NCBI GenBank assembly: GCA_002633005.1
Contig: NMRA01000574.1
Coordinates: 32,967-96,966 of the forward strand
From: Phoronis australis
Taxonomy: Eukaryota > Phoronida > Phoronidae
DNA: 64,000 nt
Direction of reading: 5' to 3'
Made by a program: the position numbers and the translations under genes. Shown piece by piece: positions 28,301 through 41,700 of this stretch (the stretch's first letter is position 1; each line of letters begins with the position of its first letter). The notes under the pieces are model-generated. The model saw only the letters and a program-made list of their open reading frames with translations. It was not told the DNA's origin and did no database searches.

Positions 28301-30564
28301 AAAATTGAACTTACAATCAGGAAATGTTAAAGGTGTGCTGTACTGAAACAGGGGGATAGAATTCTTACTTGCAAACTGTGGTTTCAAGAGGATAATCTGT
28401 AAATCAGATGGAGTTAAGCACAAGTTCTCAGAAATGAGAAATTTGGATTAGATGTTAATCCAAGCCAGTGGCTTTTCTAGTCTAATCTGAGGTCAGCCAA
28501 CAGGGAGTGTGGACCATGACAACTGTGACAGCTTGAGAGAGCCCAATACACTACAGTTTGCTATAAATAGCCTGTAGCAACACTAATGGTTGGGTAACCA
28601 CACATGGCAGCCAGGCTTTCACTGAGCAGACACTCAGTTGATCACTTTGTTGATATCATTCTTCCACCTATCACAGCTCATTTTTAACACCTCAACCTGG
28701 ACAGACTTCAATGACTCTTGTATCAATGAAAGCCATCTTACCAGACAGCATACAGAGGCAAAACTATATAAATAGAACCAAGTTTACATTGCTGGCTTAA
28801 ATTACAGAAGTACTGGCACTTTTAATTGGTGGCAAAGTAAACTAAACCAAAACATAGGTGTCACTACACTCAATAATTTATCTGATAAAATTTCCACTAA
28901 AAAAAAAACAGAAATGCAAGACGGAACAGTTTTTCACTTTGAATGACCCATTGGCTACCACCTGTGACTTGACAGTCCACAAATTTTATGGCCAGCAGAG
29001 ACCCTCAAAATTTCAAGATTAGACGACCTGTAGTTCATCTGCAACAAGATAGTGGGTAGAAGTATGGCCACAGTGCCTGCAAACTGCATCATCTTCATTG
29101 AGTTCTGAAGATATCAAATACACATTAACACCAGTCGATGTTATCGGGGAATGTAAATCAGAATGAATGGTACGGTTAATTTCAGTCCTGGATCGAAGTT
29201 AACAGTACAGTTAAACTTTGCAGTAAACAAGAGGATTTAACGGCGGAACATCAACGCTTCGATGTGGCATGAATGGCTTTTGGTGCCATCACAGTTATTG
29301 TAGATGACGCTGTCAGTAACAGCACGTGGAACTGTAATATTAGATAATATATTCTTTTGAACATTCACCATTCGACGACTATAATAACTTCATTTTGATT
29401 CTAATCTGACCATAAATAAGACACTTCAAATTTAAAAAAATATGCCTGCACAGTGTTTTTGGAACAACATCTTGCGATACTTTGACGAATCACAAATCAA
29501 AGTGCGATAACATGGTGTCCATTAACTACTTCAACTAAACGGCACAGTTTACACTGAGGTTCCTCCAGTCTGATTCAAAGCTGCCAACTCTCTACTGACT
29601 GACAGTAGTGCTAAAGCCATGTCTGAACTACAGCCCTAAATCAACAGGTGATTTGTATTTTGGTACCGCAGGAAATGGTTATAGGGCAAACCGGAAACGA
29701 GTACTACCGAATTGTTTGACTTTACCCCAGAGGTTAAACATGGTTTGAATCCACCAGACAATACAGAGTTTGTAGAAGCCTGAACTGACAAGGCGGTGGA
29801 GCCAATCACTGAGCAAGGTGTTAACAAGTTGAGCCCAGGTGACAAAAAAAAGAGTACAGACAAAAACACAAACAAACACAGCTGTTGTGAATCATGCTCC
29901 AAAACTCCTCTGAATCACATTTTTGAACATTAATGGAGGAGAAAATAAAAAGATGTCCACTGCAACAGCATATAATATTCTGGCAAGAGCAAAAATTGTT
30001 GAGAGGAGGTTTCTGAAAGCCAGCCTCGACCGACTAGCAATCAAACCTAACTCCTTCACCACCAAATCCTATTGGAGGGGTTCAGCGTAATAGTTTATTA
30101 ACATCATGTGCTGTGTACATGTGACAGAAGAGAACTGCAGGCTACAAGTACTACCCAGTCCTAAAAAAATTCCTGAAAACTCATTGTTATTTCTTTTGCT
30201 TTTTCAAACACAACCCCTACTTTGCAATCTAATTCAAACTTCCATCTTACGTTAACCCTCGTCCACGTACCTTGTCTGTCTGCTTGTCCCAGCTTCGTCG
30301 AATCCAGCGGTCTTTTGTATCATACTGCTGCATCTTAGGTGCCACCTGGTGGCCATTGACTGGAGTTGGCTCAGCAAACATGCCTGCTAACAGCTGCAGC
30401 CGGTTGCCAGGGGCAATGCCCTGCTTGCCGCGTAGTGTGCACAGCCACCAGCCATCCAGTCCGTTGGTATTCTGCTCTAGGACGGTGAGGACGTCGCCAC
30501 GCTTGAATCCAATCTCATCGGGTGACTCAGCTGAGTTGTCATACAGAGCTTTGGCAAGACAGTG
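17026..30564 (-). CDS. BCAR1: p130Cas/BCAR1-family adaptor protein, first coding exon not found
   Basis: Two exons join in phase 0: 30271-30564 (98 codons) and 17026-19344 (772 codons plus stop), about 870 residues plus a short missing start; human BCAR1 is 870. Regions in order: SH3 domain; substrate domain with nine Y-D-x-P motifs (YDVP, YDSP, YDTP), the docking sites for Crk/Nck SH2 domains after phosphorylation by Src/FAK; serine-rich helical bundle; proline motifs RPLPSPP and RPLPTPP, typical Src-SH3 ligands; EEYDYVELQQKD, matching the YDYV Src-SH2 site; and the C-terminal FAT-like Cas domain. The protein is expected to scaffold integrin/FAK/Src signalling at adhesions and control the cytoskeleton. 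Invertebrates usually have one Cas gene, so it may be ancestral to BCAR1, NEDD9, EFS and CASS4 rather than BCAR1 alone. It converges on CFDP1. Confidence 0.95.
24659..24765. repeat. 53-bp duplication around a single N
   Basis: 24659-24711 and 24713-24765 match apart from two substitutions and are separated only by the N at 24712. Best read as overlapping allelic contig ends. Confidence 0.9.
26987..27015 (+). promoter_or_regulatory. Paired octamer motifs ATGCAAAT
   Basis: Perfect ATGCAAAT at 26987-26994 and 27008-27015, same strand, 21 bases apart (two helical turns). POU-domain factors bind this octamer. Function here is only a possibility. Confidence 0.35.
30271..30564 (-). CDS. BCAR1: BCAR1 SH3-domain exon
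   Basis: The acceptor on the minus strand is CTTGCAG before CAC at 30564; the donor is AAG|GTACGT (exon ends 30271). It encodes 98 residues: LAKALYDNSAESPDE, the RT-loop; GDVLTVLEQNTNGLDGWW, the core with the ligand-binding WW; and GIAPGNRLQLLAGM, ending the fold, then a Gln/Lys-rich linker. This is nearly residue-for-residue the Cas-type SH3, which binds proline-rich motifs of FAK and PTP-PEST. The vertebrate gene also starts this exon a few residues after the initiator Met, so the missing first exon should be tiny and lie further right. Confidence 0.97.
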
Positions 30565-33412
30565 CTGCAAGAGATAGAAAGACAGAGGATTACAACTTGG
30601 AGTCACCTATACACAGTCTCCCACCATTCATTAGGGTTGTCACTCAAACGTTTGGTAAAGGCACTGCTGTTTCTTGGAAAAGTGGAGTATGTGAGCTTAC
30701 TAGTTTTATCAAATGCAGATTTTAAGTCCTAATACATGCACTCCAGTTGCAAATTTTACACCAAAGTCAATTCCTAATAAATACCATTGAGTGCCAATAG
30801 CTGGCAACATTTCAGCTGAGAAAGGCAAAAAAGATCAAGGCAAAATGAAAAGGAGCGATTCCATGGAACAATCTGAAACTAAAACTGTAGACTGCGATGA
30901 CAAAGCATGCCAGCACCTGTAAAAAAATAACAGGTCATGTGATAAACAAATGGACTAGTGCTCTTACAATGACTATGCAACTTCTTGCTCGTTGTCATGG
31001 AAACAAATGATTTCCTAAAATGTTCACCATCACCTCCAGTGTGACACTCACATCAGGCCTGTGTTTAGAGTTTGACTTAGAACGAGCCTTTAGCCATCGT
31101 TTCCACATGGTAAAGAATTCCATCTTCTCTGGAGCTACTTCTCTATTAAACTAAGCTTACGACTACCAATAGCAACTAAGCAATTGCTTGAAATGAATTG
31201 TCAAATACCACAGAAACATTCTCATGCAAACATCTCATTGCCGCGGCCCCAAATAATTAATGGTTTTATGTAAATACCATCTGTGCTTGATTTTTTTAAA
31301 CTTCGACTGCGCGATTGTCAATTTATCTATGTGTAATTTGCTTGGTGACTAAATGCAAGATAGCTCAAATTCACAAAACAAATATGGACGGATAACTTCA
31401 TAAACAAGTAAATACAGTTACAGTACAACCTAACAACATGTGAATGTTTGAGGTAGAGTACTATTCCACACGGAATCACTAATAACAACGAGCACATAAA
31501 AGGAGTGTACCAGAAATATTACTCACAAGCTAACAGCGAACCCAGTGCATAAGTGGGTCTCAAACAAACATTCTTTAAAAAATCAGTTTCAGATATTGAT
31601 TACCAGTAACACACACACACACCTACTTTTTGCTGCCAAGTTTGCACAATGGATTTATCTGGCAATCAAGCATTTCGAATTTGATGACATAATTAACTTC
31701 CTATTGGTGGTGGGAGATAACGAGTATCACGTATTAATATCAATGCAACGTCACGTTTTACACCCACATCCTGCTGCGACTGCGTGCAAATGATTATTAT
31801 CACAAAAACACAACCAGAAGGAGAGTTTTTAAGGGCGTCATTTTCTATCACTGACCATTAAGTGATTTTTGTAGTTCAGTCATAAAAATGCTTGAATGAA
31901 AAATCGTATTGTCCATTAACAAAATGTCATGGGCATGTTCTGCAGAAACATGACCACTATACATATGGTGGAAACGTGAATCTAGGAATTGAGAAATGCC
32001 GACAAACCATTTCCTTAACATCAAATGAATTTGCAAGAAGTTTTCAAAACTAAAAATAAATGTTACTAGTCCTCCATGAAAATATCCATATTTAGAAAGA
32101 CAGCTTTCTTTGGTAGGTAGACTTTAACCAAAAATAACTCGTTTAACTTAGGGAAAGATGGAGCACTTGAAGTATTGATAACACTGGGCAATGGGATTAC
32201 ATTTTGTGTCGCTTAGCAACACAATAACCTCTCAGTAACTGCATGTCACCTTTTTATGGTTTACAGTTGCATAAAAAGTACAGAACATCCACATCTAGAT
32301 GGCAAACCTTGCAGCAGAATGTCTACCACTGTTCTATTTCGCCATCCAGAATAAACACATCCCCTGAACCGCAACAACGAGAATGCTTTTGTTCCACCAA
32401 TGCTCAACTCCAGGGAAGCGAATCCAAGTTACCCTTTGTCACTAAACTGTTTTCTAATTGACAGGAACAGTGAAACAGAATGTCAAAAATTTTAGAACTA
32501 ACTTTCCTAGCCAGATTTCGGCTCAATCAAGCTTTGATGGACAGCTACCCAAAATAAAATCCCATTTATCAGTAAGCTAGACAAAAATAACAAACAGTTG
32601 TCTAGAATAGAACAGTTTTTCTAAACATCCCATAAAAAAATCTAAAAAATCCCTTTCCTCAAATCTGCACAGCTGTTTTGGCAAGCATGTTTTAAGCAAA
32701 CAGGATGGATTTCAGATAGCACAGGCGACATGAATATTAGCCAAGTGACCAGAAAAGGGGACTGTTATCTTCAACATAAATCAACTTATGTGAGAAACAA
32801 TAAACAGTGGTCTTAACATGGGCAGATAAAGCTCAAGTTCTGCTAGAACTATTTTTATGAGAGTGTCTTAACAATGGTGTCAAGGAGCAATAGTTGCTTC
32901 TTACAAATCTGTCATAAAATTTGAATTTCGACTGCAAAGTGAAATGCGAAAACACAACAGCAACTCGGGGAAAATAACATAGGCAATTTGTTCTCATGTG
33001 CACGAAAGTTTCTCAACAGTACATTAGGGGTCAGTGACCTCCACTCCTCCATAAAAGTTAATATCTAAAAAAAGATTTCAGTCTATGGTAGCAAAAGGTG
33101 GGGTTACCAGGAACATAAACTGAAAACAGGTAATAAAACATGACCTGTACGTGTCATACTCAGGACAAATTCACCCAGACAATTATCACCATGCACTCGT
33201 AAAATTGTGATAATGACAGTTTCAACAGAACATGACGCAGGTTGCTTGAGGGTAGCATTGAGTTTATCAAGTGAATGACATCAGTCGCTAGATAACAAAA
33301 TTCCTAAAAAGGTGCGGGGCAATGTTCTTGCCATACGATGAACAAAATCGGCTAGCTTCGCAACTGACGATTTGGCATTTGCCAGGTACCTTCCATAAAG
33401 TTCTCATATAAC

Positions 33413-33427
33413 AGGGAGGGAGGGAGG
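33413..33427 (+). other. G-quadruplex motif
   Basis: Four GGG runs separated by single A residues: the tightest loop form of a G4. Confidence 0.7.
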
Positions 33428-36400
33428 GCAATGTCACCAAGCCATGAGCATTGAATACAAACACAAGACCTAGGCAAACAAAAGTATGAGTTAGTGCCTC
33501 AAGGTAATACCAAATGGAGGAAAACCACATTTGAGGGAATATCACTTTCAATGGTACCAGGTGTTATATGACAGCAAATAAAAGGAGTCCACAATGTTGG
33601 CGTGTTAAGAATTGATACAAAAATTAACAATTCATACTATAATGAGGAAAATAAAACAAAAATAACTGTTTTATTAAAGCATTGAAAAGCACACTTGCGT
33701 CTTTTGTGAGTCAAATTTTGCATGGGCCAATGTGTGGATTAGAGAACAGGATTAACTTTTTCAACAAAATTCTCCTCACACCCCACACACACATACACAC
33801 GCACACCTTTGCATACAGGTTATAAGAGGAATCCAACAAGTGAGCCATCTAAAAGTAAACAAACCACCACCTAACAAAGCACCAAAACCTATCACTGGAC
33901 CTTTCACAAACACCTATCAGTGAACAAATACTAAACACTGTAGACATGATTTCAGACATGATGCCTTGGCTCATGAGCAAACAGATTTGTATTTTTTAAT
34001 CTAAACCCACATTGTTGATTCAGGATGGGTTTGGCAAGCTCTCTTCCACATCGTGTGGGAAAGAATGCCAGGAATATAAAAAGTGAATGGGAGATAAGCT
34101 ATATTTGTCAGCGGAACAGGAGTTCGTATCAAATCAAAGAAGGATCTATAACTTGTTATTTTAACACACCATCTGAAAAATCGAGTTCAATTAAAAAAAT
34201 GTGGAGGTGATTATCACGCATCAAGTCTTAGAGCACAACAGAAACAAATTTATTTTAAAAAACTTCAACATCAAAATATTTTCTTGTACTTGAATGCAGC
34301 AAAATCTCACCAATGTTGATTATAAATAATTGCCAAAAATTTTCCTAACATAGTTGATAATGGTCACAATTTTTCAAAATATTGTCTTGAGAGGTAGTTA
34401 ATACTACACAACTTGAACATAGAAAATCATAAATTTGGTGGCACATATCTTTTATGGAAAAAAATTAGCAAATAAAATTTCACTTGTCTGCTATATAGTG
34501 GCCTAAATTGACGAGATTTTATCTCGTGTAATATGGCAATGCCGATATTATACAAACTTTGTTAAACTTAGAAACACTGGGCCCAAAAGAACTACAAGAA
34601 CAATAAAGCCAACGCTGTCCAACAATGTACAAAAAGGTAGGTTGGATTTTAGTGAGAAAACAAATCCAAAGACCTAGCACGCTTCTAAGGGAACTTCTTC
34701 ACAACCAAACTACAAAAAATGGAAAATTAAAACGGATTCGAAACCTTTGAAAATGGAAACGAAGAACAACATAAGTTCAAAAAGTTGTCTAGTGATTGAC
34801 ATCGAGTGATTGAGAGTGGCAAAATGTGCTAAGGATGGGCAAACTTTTACGACAATTCTTGCACAGGTATTCATGTCAAGGAGTTACAGTAGTGTAGGGT
34901 ACATGTCAACCTGGCTGATTCAAGGGCACCAAAGTCTGATACAAGATAAGGTCCAAGTATGTAACGATGTTTTAATGACCTACAGGTGTACCACAAGTTT
35001 AACACCTGCACTGGTCCCAGGAAGACTTATTAAAGTTACTAATGAAAGATGCAGTTACTCAAGCACCGTTATGACATGTAGTGTTCATATGCAGGTCCAG
35101 TTTGGCTGACATCAGCAAAAGCAGTTCCACTTCAGAAAATTCAGGAGTCAAATTTAGATAAAATGGTCAGACAAGCATCAAAAATAAAAAAGCATTCAAC
35201 TCCCAGGTCATTTATAGATGTCAAGGAGCGCATCTGACCTCAGATGCCATTTCACATTTTGTCAGCCCAGACCAAAAATTTCAATAAGTGTAATTTCGTT
35301 AGTGACTGAACTGACAGCAGACATAGTTAATCACAAAGCAGGACCAGCAAAATATTGCCTGTAACTATACAGGTGGAAATTTAATACTATAAATAGCATT
35401 TCAAATTTCCATTGTGGGGAACATCAAAGAAATTTCCCCCCTATCTGTCTGCAAGAACAATCTGCCACACAGGGAGAAGAAACGTTGCCCAGTTAAAATG
35501 ATCAGAGAGAATGTTGATGGTACTTTTGATAAAATGTCACAGGTCCATATGGTAATGCGGCATACCTAAGCTCACATTTATTCAATTTAAAAAATGTGAC
35601 ATTGTTATGAACTCACTTTCTACAGGCATGAGGAGTAGAGGACAATCGAGGCCATGGGCGCTGGTTATGTTTTCACTAACACTAGGGAGATGTGAACAAC
35701 AATATTACCACATCTGGAGTTGTCAGGGGACATACATATGACATTGCTTCACCTGAACGTGAACGTAGGAGGCAATTTTCCCCCACGTCACCAACAATTT
35801 GCAACATATTCCACATTCCACCCGCCCTATTCTTGTAAGCCTTTCCCCTATTTTTCCATTGTATGCTTCCGTACCAAAATTTTTTCTTGTGATGTATTGC
35901 CTAAATTTTCCTGAACTTTTGCCCGAATCTGAGGGGCAATAGCCCCCCACCCTCTTCCTAATAGGCCTATGAAATCCAGCGAGCCTTCATTCTAAAAAGC
36001 TATAATAGAAGACATGACACCAGCCATTGTTGGCACACAAGATATTGGTACAGGTAGCACATACTTGCACAAAAGGTGGTAAAAGATCATCTTAAGTTAA
36101 TGACACGTGTCAGTCTTTGTTTGAAAAGATTGTGCTCAACAGTTCTAATCCTATTTTGACTTTAAAAGACAAACAGGCCAATTCAGTGGGTGAAGCTGTT
36201 TGTTGACTTTGCCAGAGCCAAGTTTTAATGCTGACTAGGGGCAACAGATTATTGAACTTTTGACATTTTTCAAAAGTTAGTCTCATCTCCTCCGATTCCA
36301 AGAACTTTATTCATATTTAACCATAATAGCACCCTGTGCTGTAATTTGACTTTCTGACCCTACTTGCTGAAAGAAATTATCGCTTGCAAAAAATTAACAA

Positions 36401-38544
36401 CTATTACATAAATATCAATCCATCAAAAACAAAACAAAATTCGATTCTATCATTACACAAGGGAATGTGCTTTGATAAAAATGTTCATCTGATGAGGCAG
36501 ACATTCAGTCTAACGTGCCCGAAGCATTTTGACAGGCCTCTTCCTCGGATGCTGATTAGAACTACATGACTGGGTCAGCCTCATAAAATCACACCAAATT
36601 CTCAGTACAACAAATGAATAGGCACTCCTTAAAATAGTTGAAATAAGCAAAAATCCCATGGTGGCATTCCTATGTAACACTCATGTAACTATTACCATAT
36701 ATGAAATAAACATATGTAATTGGATACAACAGTGTGTCCTGGTACACCACAGTGCAGTGCACACAGTACAAGAGAGTTCCAGGCAAACTTCGGACTGAAA
36801 CAAAGGCATATAAACAAATCAACTGCATAGTTTAGTTTAGTTCAGGCACTGAGACAGAGACATGAGACGCCAACTGCTGTGTCCTGAAAAAACATGATCT
36901 AGGTGACGGCATTGCGGTTATAGGCTCGGCTTAATATGAACATAAGGGTCAAATTGTATCTAACTACTAGCTTTGTCAGTAACAAAACACTAGGGGCTAT
37001 AACCATTGTGGTCATGTAACAAGTCTGTAACAATACTTAAATAGGCTGGCTGCGGAATGAACCTCCAAATACGTCACTGAAAAGCACTCAATATTTTTTT
37101 ACAACACAACAAAGTATGGCACAGTTTTCGTCCATTATGAATACATAACAGCGGAACAGAGAAAATTTCATTTCATTATTTCCAGACTTTGTTTTACCAT
37201 CTGTCATCAACAAACACATGATGAAATTTCAAGCCATTTTAACAATGCAGTGAATTTTTCAAAATTGGAAAATTACCATTTGAGGACTCTTTACCGTACA
37301 TGTCTCAGTAATACTGGTAGTCACTTAAGGAGTTTTGCATTTTTAGAACCATTTTCTCCACTGAATAACAGGCATCTAACAGGCTCTCAGAATCCAGGGA
37401 CCAATTCCCGGTAAGTACTCCCATAATTCTTTATTTAATTCTCCCTAGGTATTTGTTCTAGGTAACTTGCTAAAAAGCCTTCTCTTACATTAGCTATTTA
37501 AAAACCTAGCAAGTAAAACTTTTTAACACTAATTTCGTGGTAAACCAAATAACAATGGTGATTACGTAACTCAGCCTATCCCAGGGTCAACAAGCATTTA
37601 CAAATCAGCAGTCACTACTAAAGAACAAGGACACCATCATAATACACAGGTAAACCACAGCCATTGGTTCCTAGACCACAGGTATGAAGTTCAAATTTGA
37701 TGACTTAATAAGATCAAGTTGTTCTGAGAAAACATTGGGCAGGGCCATGTATTGTGGAAGACCAGACCAATTAAGGACTTACATAATTTTGTGTTCTGCA
37801 ACATTTGTAGTCAGGGGCTTTTTTAAATGGTCTCAATGGGGCATTGGATAAGGTTCCTTTTGGCTAGCCTGGAGGTCTCAGGTAGAATAAACAAAACATC
37901 AAAATCGAGAGACCACCAGCAAAGACCCAAGGAGAAATTAAAGAGAATAGCTATTCTGGTGAAAGCACAACATTTTCATGTCTTTTCTCATCTTTATACA
38001 CCATATTCACGCAGTCGCTATTTTAAAAGTTAAGCTCTTCTTAGGTTTTAAAAACAATGTATTTTACTCTTACATATAGCGCAAAGTGTGATTTTTTCGC
38101 GTGCCACGTTATGTTCATGTCTCAAATGCATTGTTTTTTAAACGTAAAAAGAGACTCACAACAAAAAGTGCGACTCCGTGACTAAGGACTATACAGAGAT
38201 TTTAGGACACTATCTCGTTACTTGGTCTTCAAACATATATTTCAACAATAATAACATTATTACCAAAGCCTGGAAACAAAAATGTGAAAATATGTCTATT
38301 TAGCGTCTATGTTCAAACACAGACAGTCAAATTAAATAAAGTTAGACATAAAACTGTGAGGGTGGACACATTGTACACTCTAACCTCTGTGGTTACATCA
38401 AAATACCACATCAGTTATGCAACAACAATACACCAGTATTGACCAAGCAGTCAGTACTTGCCAAAAATGTACAGCCCAGCTCCTGTATTACATTATCAGT
38501 GAGTATGTTTTAACAATCTTCCATTACAAAAGTATCATCGAATC

Positions 38545-38715
38545 AGTGCTGTAAGTGTAGTGGGGCGCAGGTGCACATAGCCGTAGGCGCAGCCAACCAC
38601 CTTTTGGCATTTGAGCATACCGACTATGCACCGTAAGTTACGTTCAGTGCTCAAGGTGATACTGTGGGCTTTGGGCACCTAATTACCTCTAATTTTACCA
38701 CTACGACACTGCATC
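38545..38715. mobile_element. Possible small TIR element
   Basis: The ends carry AGTGTAGTGG (left) and CCACTACGACACTG (right), roughly inverted. The interior is CpG-richer than its surroundings. Weak call because the arms are imperfect. Confidence 0.3.
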
Positions 38716-41700
38716 GAATGTGTACATATACTAACCATATTATGAACAGGAATCTTCATTCTTAACAACAACAGTCCATCTATCAATACTCCACTCCAAA
38801 CCTATTTTTCCGAGTTCAACTCCATGCCCAAGTCATGTTTTCTTTGGTGACTTCAGTACAATGTCAAAATAGTAGAACGCTGATTCTGATAACATGAACG
38901 ATTAAGGGTCCTTGTAATGTAACTGATGGCCCCTCACAAGCAACAGGTTAGCTCGCACACAAAAGTCCAAATACAATGAATACAAACTGTCCAGTGAATG
39001 GCATGAAATTGCCTGACCTATATTTAACCCTGGTGAGTCATCCAATGAGAAGAATGTATGGGGTCGGAGGTCACGGGAAACTGAGAGGTCCTGCAGACAG
39101 TGATCAAACAATATGCTGTTCCTGTGTGACCTACAAACTTCCAACCAATTGGCTGATATCAATACAGTTTCAGTAAATAATCCAATTCATTACAAGAATT
39201 CAACACCAGTTTTGGTATTGGTGCAGTATTATTTCCTTATAGGTTATTCCCACTGGTAACAAATACTGTACTACGAATAAGTAAAGAACTTGCACCATTC
39301 AGGGACATTCTAGCATTTGTCCCTCATGGTGGGGGTATTGTCACCATTTTTTACCTTCATGATTTCAACTGATCGTAAATCATTCACTGACTATCCATGG
39401 TTTCCTAGAGACTCAGACCCCCAAAGTTGACAACGCGTGACCTGTTTATCAAAACACTGGCGACGGCCATTATCTCTAAGCCAATCTATCATGCAACGTT
39501 TTTTTTATAAATTATTCTCTTTTAAAGAACACTTTTGATCAATAAGGTGCAAATACAATGCAATCCTAAAATAGCAGATCCAGGCAATCCCCAGAGTAAT
39601 TAATCAAAGAACTTGATGTAATTAATTGATTTATCAAACAGGGGTAGATCTCCAATAAATCGGATTCTATTTTTAACAAGCAAGCATTGAAAAGATCAAA
39701 GAAGTTAGAGCAGATCAACTAGGTCAAGACAGATAAGATTATTTGAGAATTTAGGAAGATTCCTAGGACTCCAAGACTCTTACAAAACGCACATTCCTGG
39801 TTCAACTCAAAAATGTCAATTCCAGACTCGGTTCCTATGAAATCAGATAATTTCATTAGTGACAGTTTTCTGCAGAATGAGGAAACAATTACCCCATGTG
39901 AGGGCGCTGTCACAGTAAAACCAAGAAACAAATGTGTACAAATAGCATAACTATTTATTTGTTCAAAGACCCCACGATATAATTAAACGGGAGGATGGAG
40001 TGATAGAAAACTCTCTTTACGCTCGCTCGTATATGGTGAACCAAATTGTCATTTATTATGTGGCGGCACCTTTAAATAGCTGCACCAGTTAGCAATAAAA
40101 AACAACACAAGTATCTATCCTACGAGGGAAATTGAAATTTAATTTGTCGAATTTTTCAACAAAAATCGCAACTGTTAAAGATCTGGGGCACGTTCCAAGA
40201 AAACTGACTTAGCTAAGAAAAATCTTAGTTTCATTCAATTTTAAAATAAAACTTAAATTTGTCTCAATACTGTTTCAAGAAAGAGATCTTAAGCTTCACC
40301 TAAATTTTTTACTTAAGTTTTACCTTAATTTTGACTACCTTACCGGGTGTAGAAGTTTCAAAGTTCGGAAGCTGAGACAAATCTTAGACTTTTAACATTG
40401 TCAAGGGGTAGCCATGGTGTCAAATTTTTAAATAATAAGGCATTTATTTGATGCAATTGAGAACAAAATTTTCACCTGAATGTCCGTTGTACTGTGTGCC
40501 ATCTTGCAGCAATGAGTTTTTGAAAATTTGATTACACAGCAATTTTGCCATTCTTTTGTATCAAGCTTTAACATCCTTAGTGCAAAAATAATGACCATTA
40601 TTCTATTGAACAAAGAAGCTGTAAAGATAGCAAGGTTTGAAGCACCAACACAAAATATCTTGATTAAAAAAGAAAACTACCAAACAAGACTTCATAAAAG
40701 TCTCCACTGAGTCAGAATGAGTAGTGCGAATTTCCAGTTTATATCACGAACAGTAAAATTTTGAACAAAAATAATAGCTATTTTTTCATTTTTAAGGGCT
40801 ACTATTTTTTTCATTTTAAGGGCTACTCATATTTTGCGAATACTCACAATTTCTCAGAATAGGGTTAGCCATAACACTACAGCTTAAACACGGAAGACCA
40901 GTAATAAAGTGGTGTTACATATCTCCCGTGGAAAAAAATAGAAGAAAAACTCAGTTGTCGGCCATGTTGTGTCAGACATTGGTGAGATTTTATTGAAAGG
41001 CATGACAGACATCCTTCCAGGGGTGACTCACTCACTAACCCTGTACACAATGTATCTTGCCCAACAATTGAACAGCAGGAAATAATCACATACAGCCTTT
41101 TTGTGTGGAGCAATGGAGCACTTAATAACCTGGAATCCGGAATCAGGAATCAATTCCATCGATGAAGTATTTGTAACCTTATAGCTAGACGTTATTGTGA
41201 AAAAGGTGTTATAACTCTTTTAACACCTGTTGATTGATCTGGAGTAACACCGTAGTTATTGATAACCTGTATCAGTAACCTAACATTAACACTGCTGATC
41301 TCTTTCAAAGGACCTTATTGATTTCTCGGTGTATTGCGCCAATTATTTACAAGACTATAGGTTTTAACTCACTAAAAGTATATATTTTCTGAAACTAATA
41401 AGACAGTAGAATTTAATTAGTGACTTCATACTAATCTGCTATCAATTGGGTCATATGACTAACTAGTCCTTTTGGTAAAATTTAGCTAAAAAGAAAGGAA
41501 CATCCATATCAAAACAACAGTGTCAATAATATGAACAATGAAATTTCAAAAACACTATTACAGTTTTCTAAATTATCATTTTGTTTTCGTTTTATTAAAC
41601 TTTTGATTTTTTTATAAAAGTCACAAAAGTCCTATTTCATAGCCCTCATGCAAAAGTGGAAAAGTTTAAATTAAAATAATTCCAAACAGCAGTTCCAAGA

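Larger units (their letters stand above)
19345..30270 (-). other. BCAR1 intron of 10.9 kb
   Basis: On the minus strand it begins GTACGT (30270) and ends TTGCAG (19345); phase 0. No further exon was recognised inside. Features seen: a 53-bp N-bridged duplication at 24659-24765, two octamer motifs at 26987 and 27008, a short imperfect duplication near 24000-24080 (CATACATGTAGT/CGTACATGTAGT), and a run of nine G at about 24953. Open frames such as 21750-22289 show no conserved domain. Confidence 0.8.

Noticed and set aside
39355-39360. Minus-strand ATG-AAG before GTAAAA as the Cas first coding exon (phase 0 fits)
   Set aside because: A two-codon match occurs often by chance; a similar site exists near 44233; the donor is weak and nothing else supports it.
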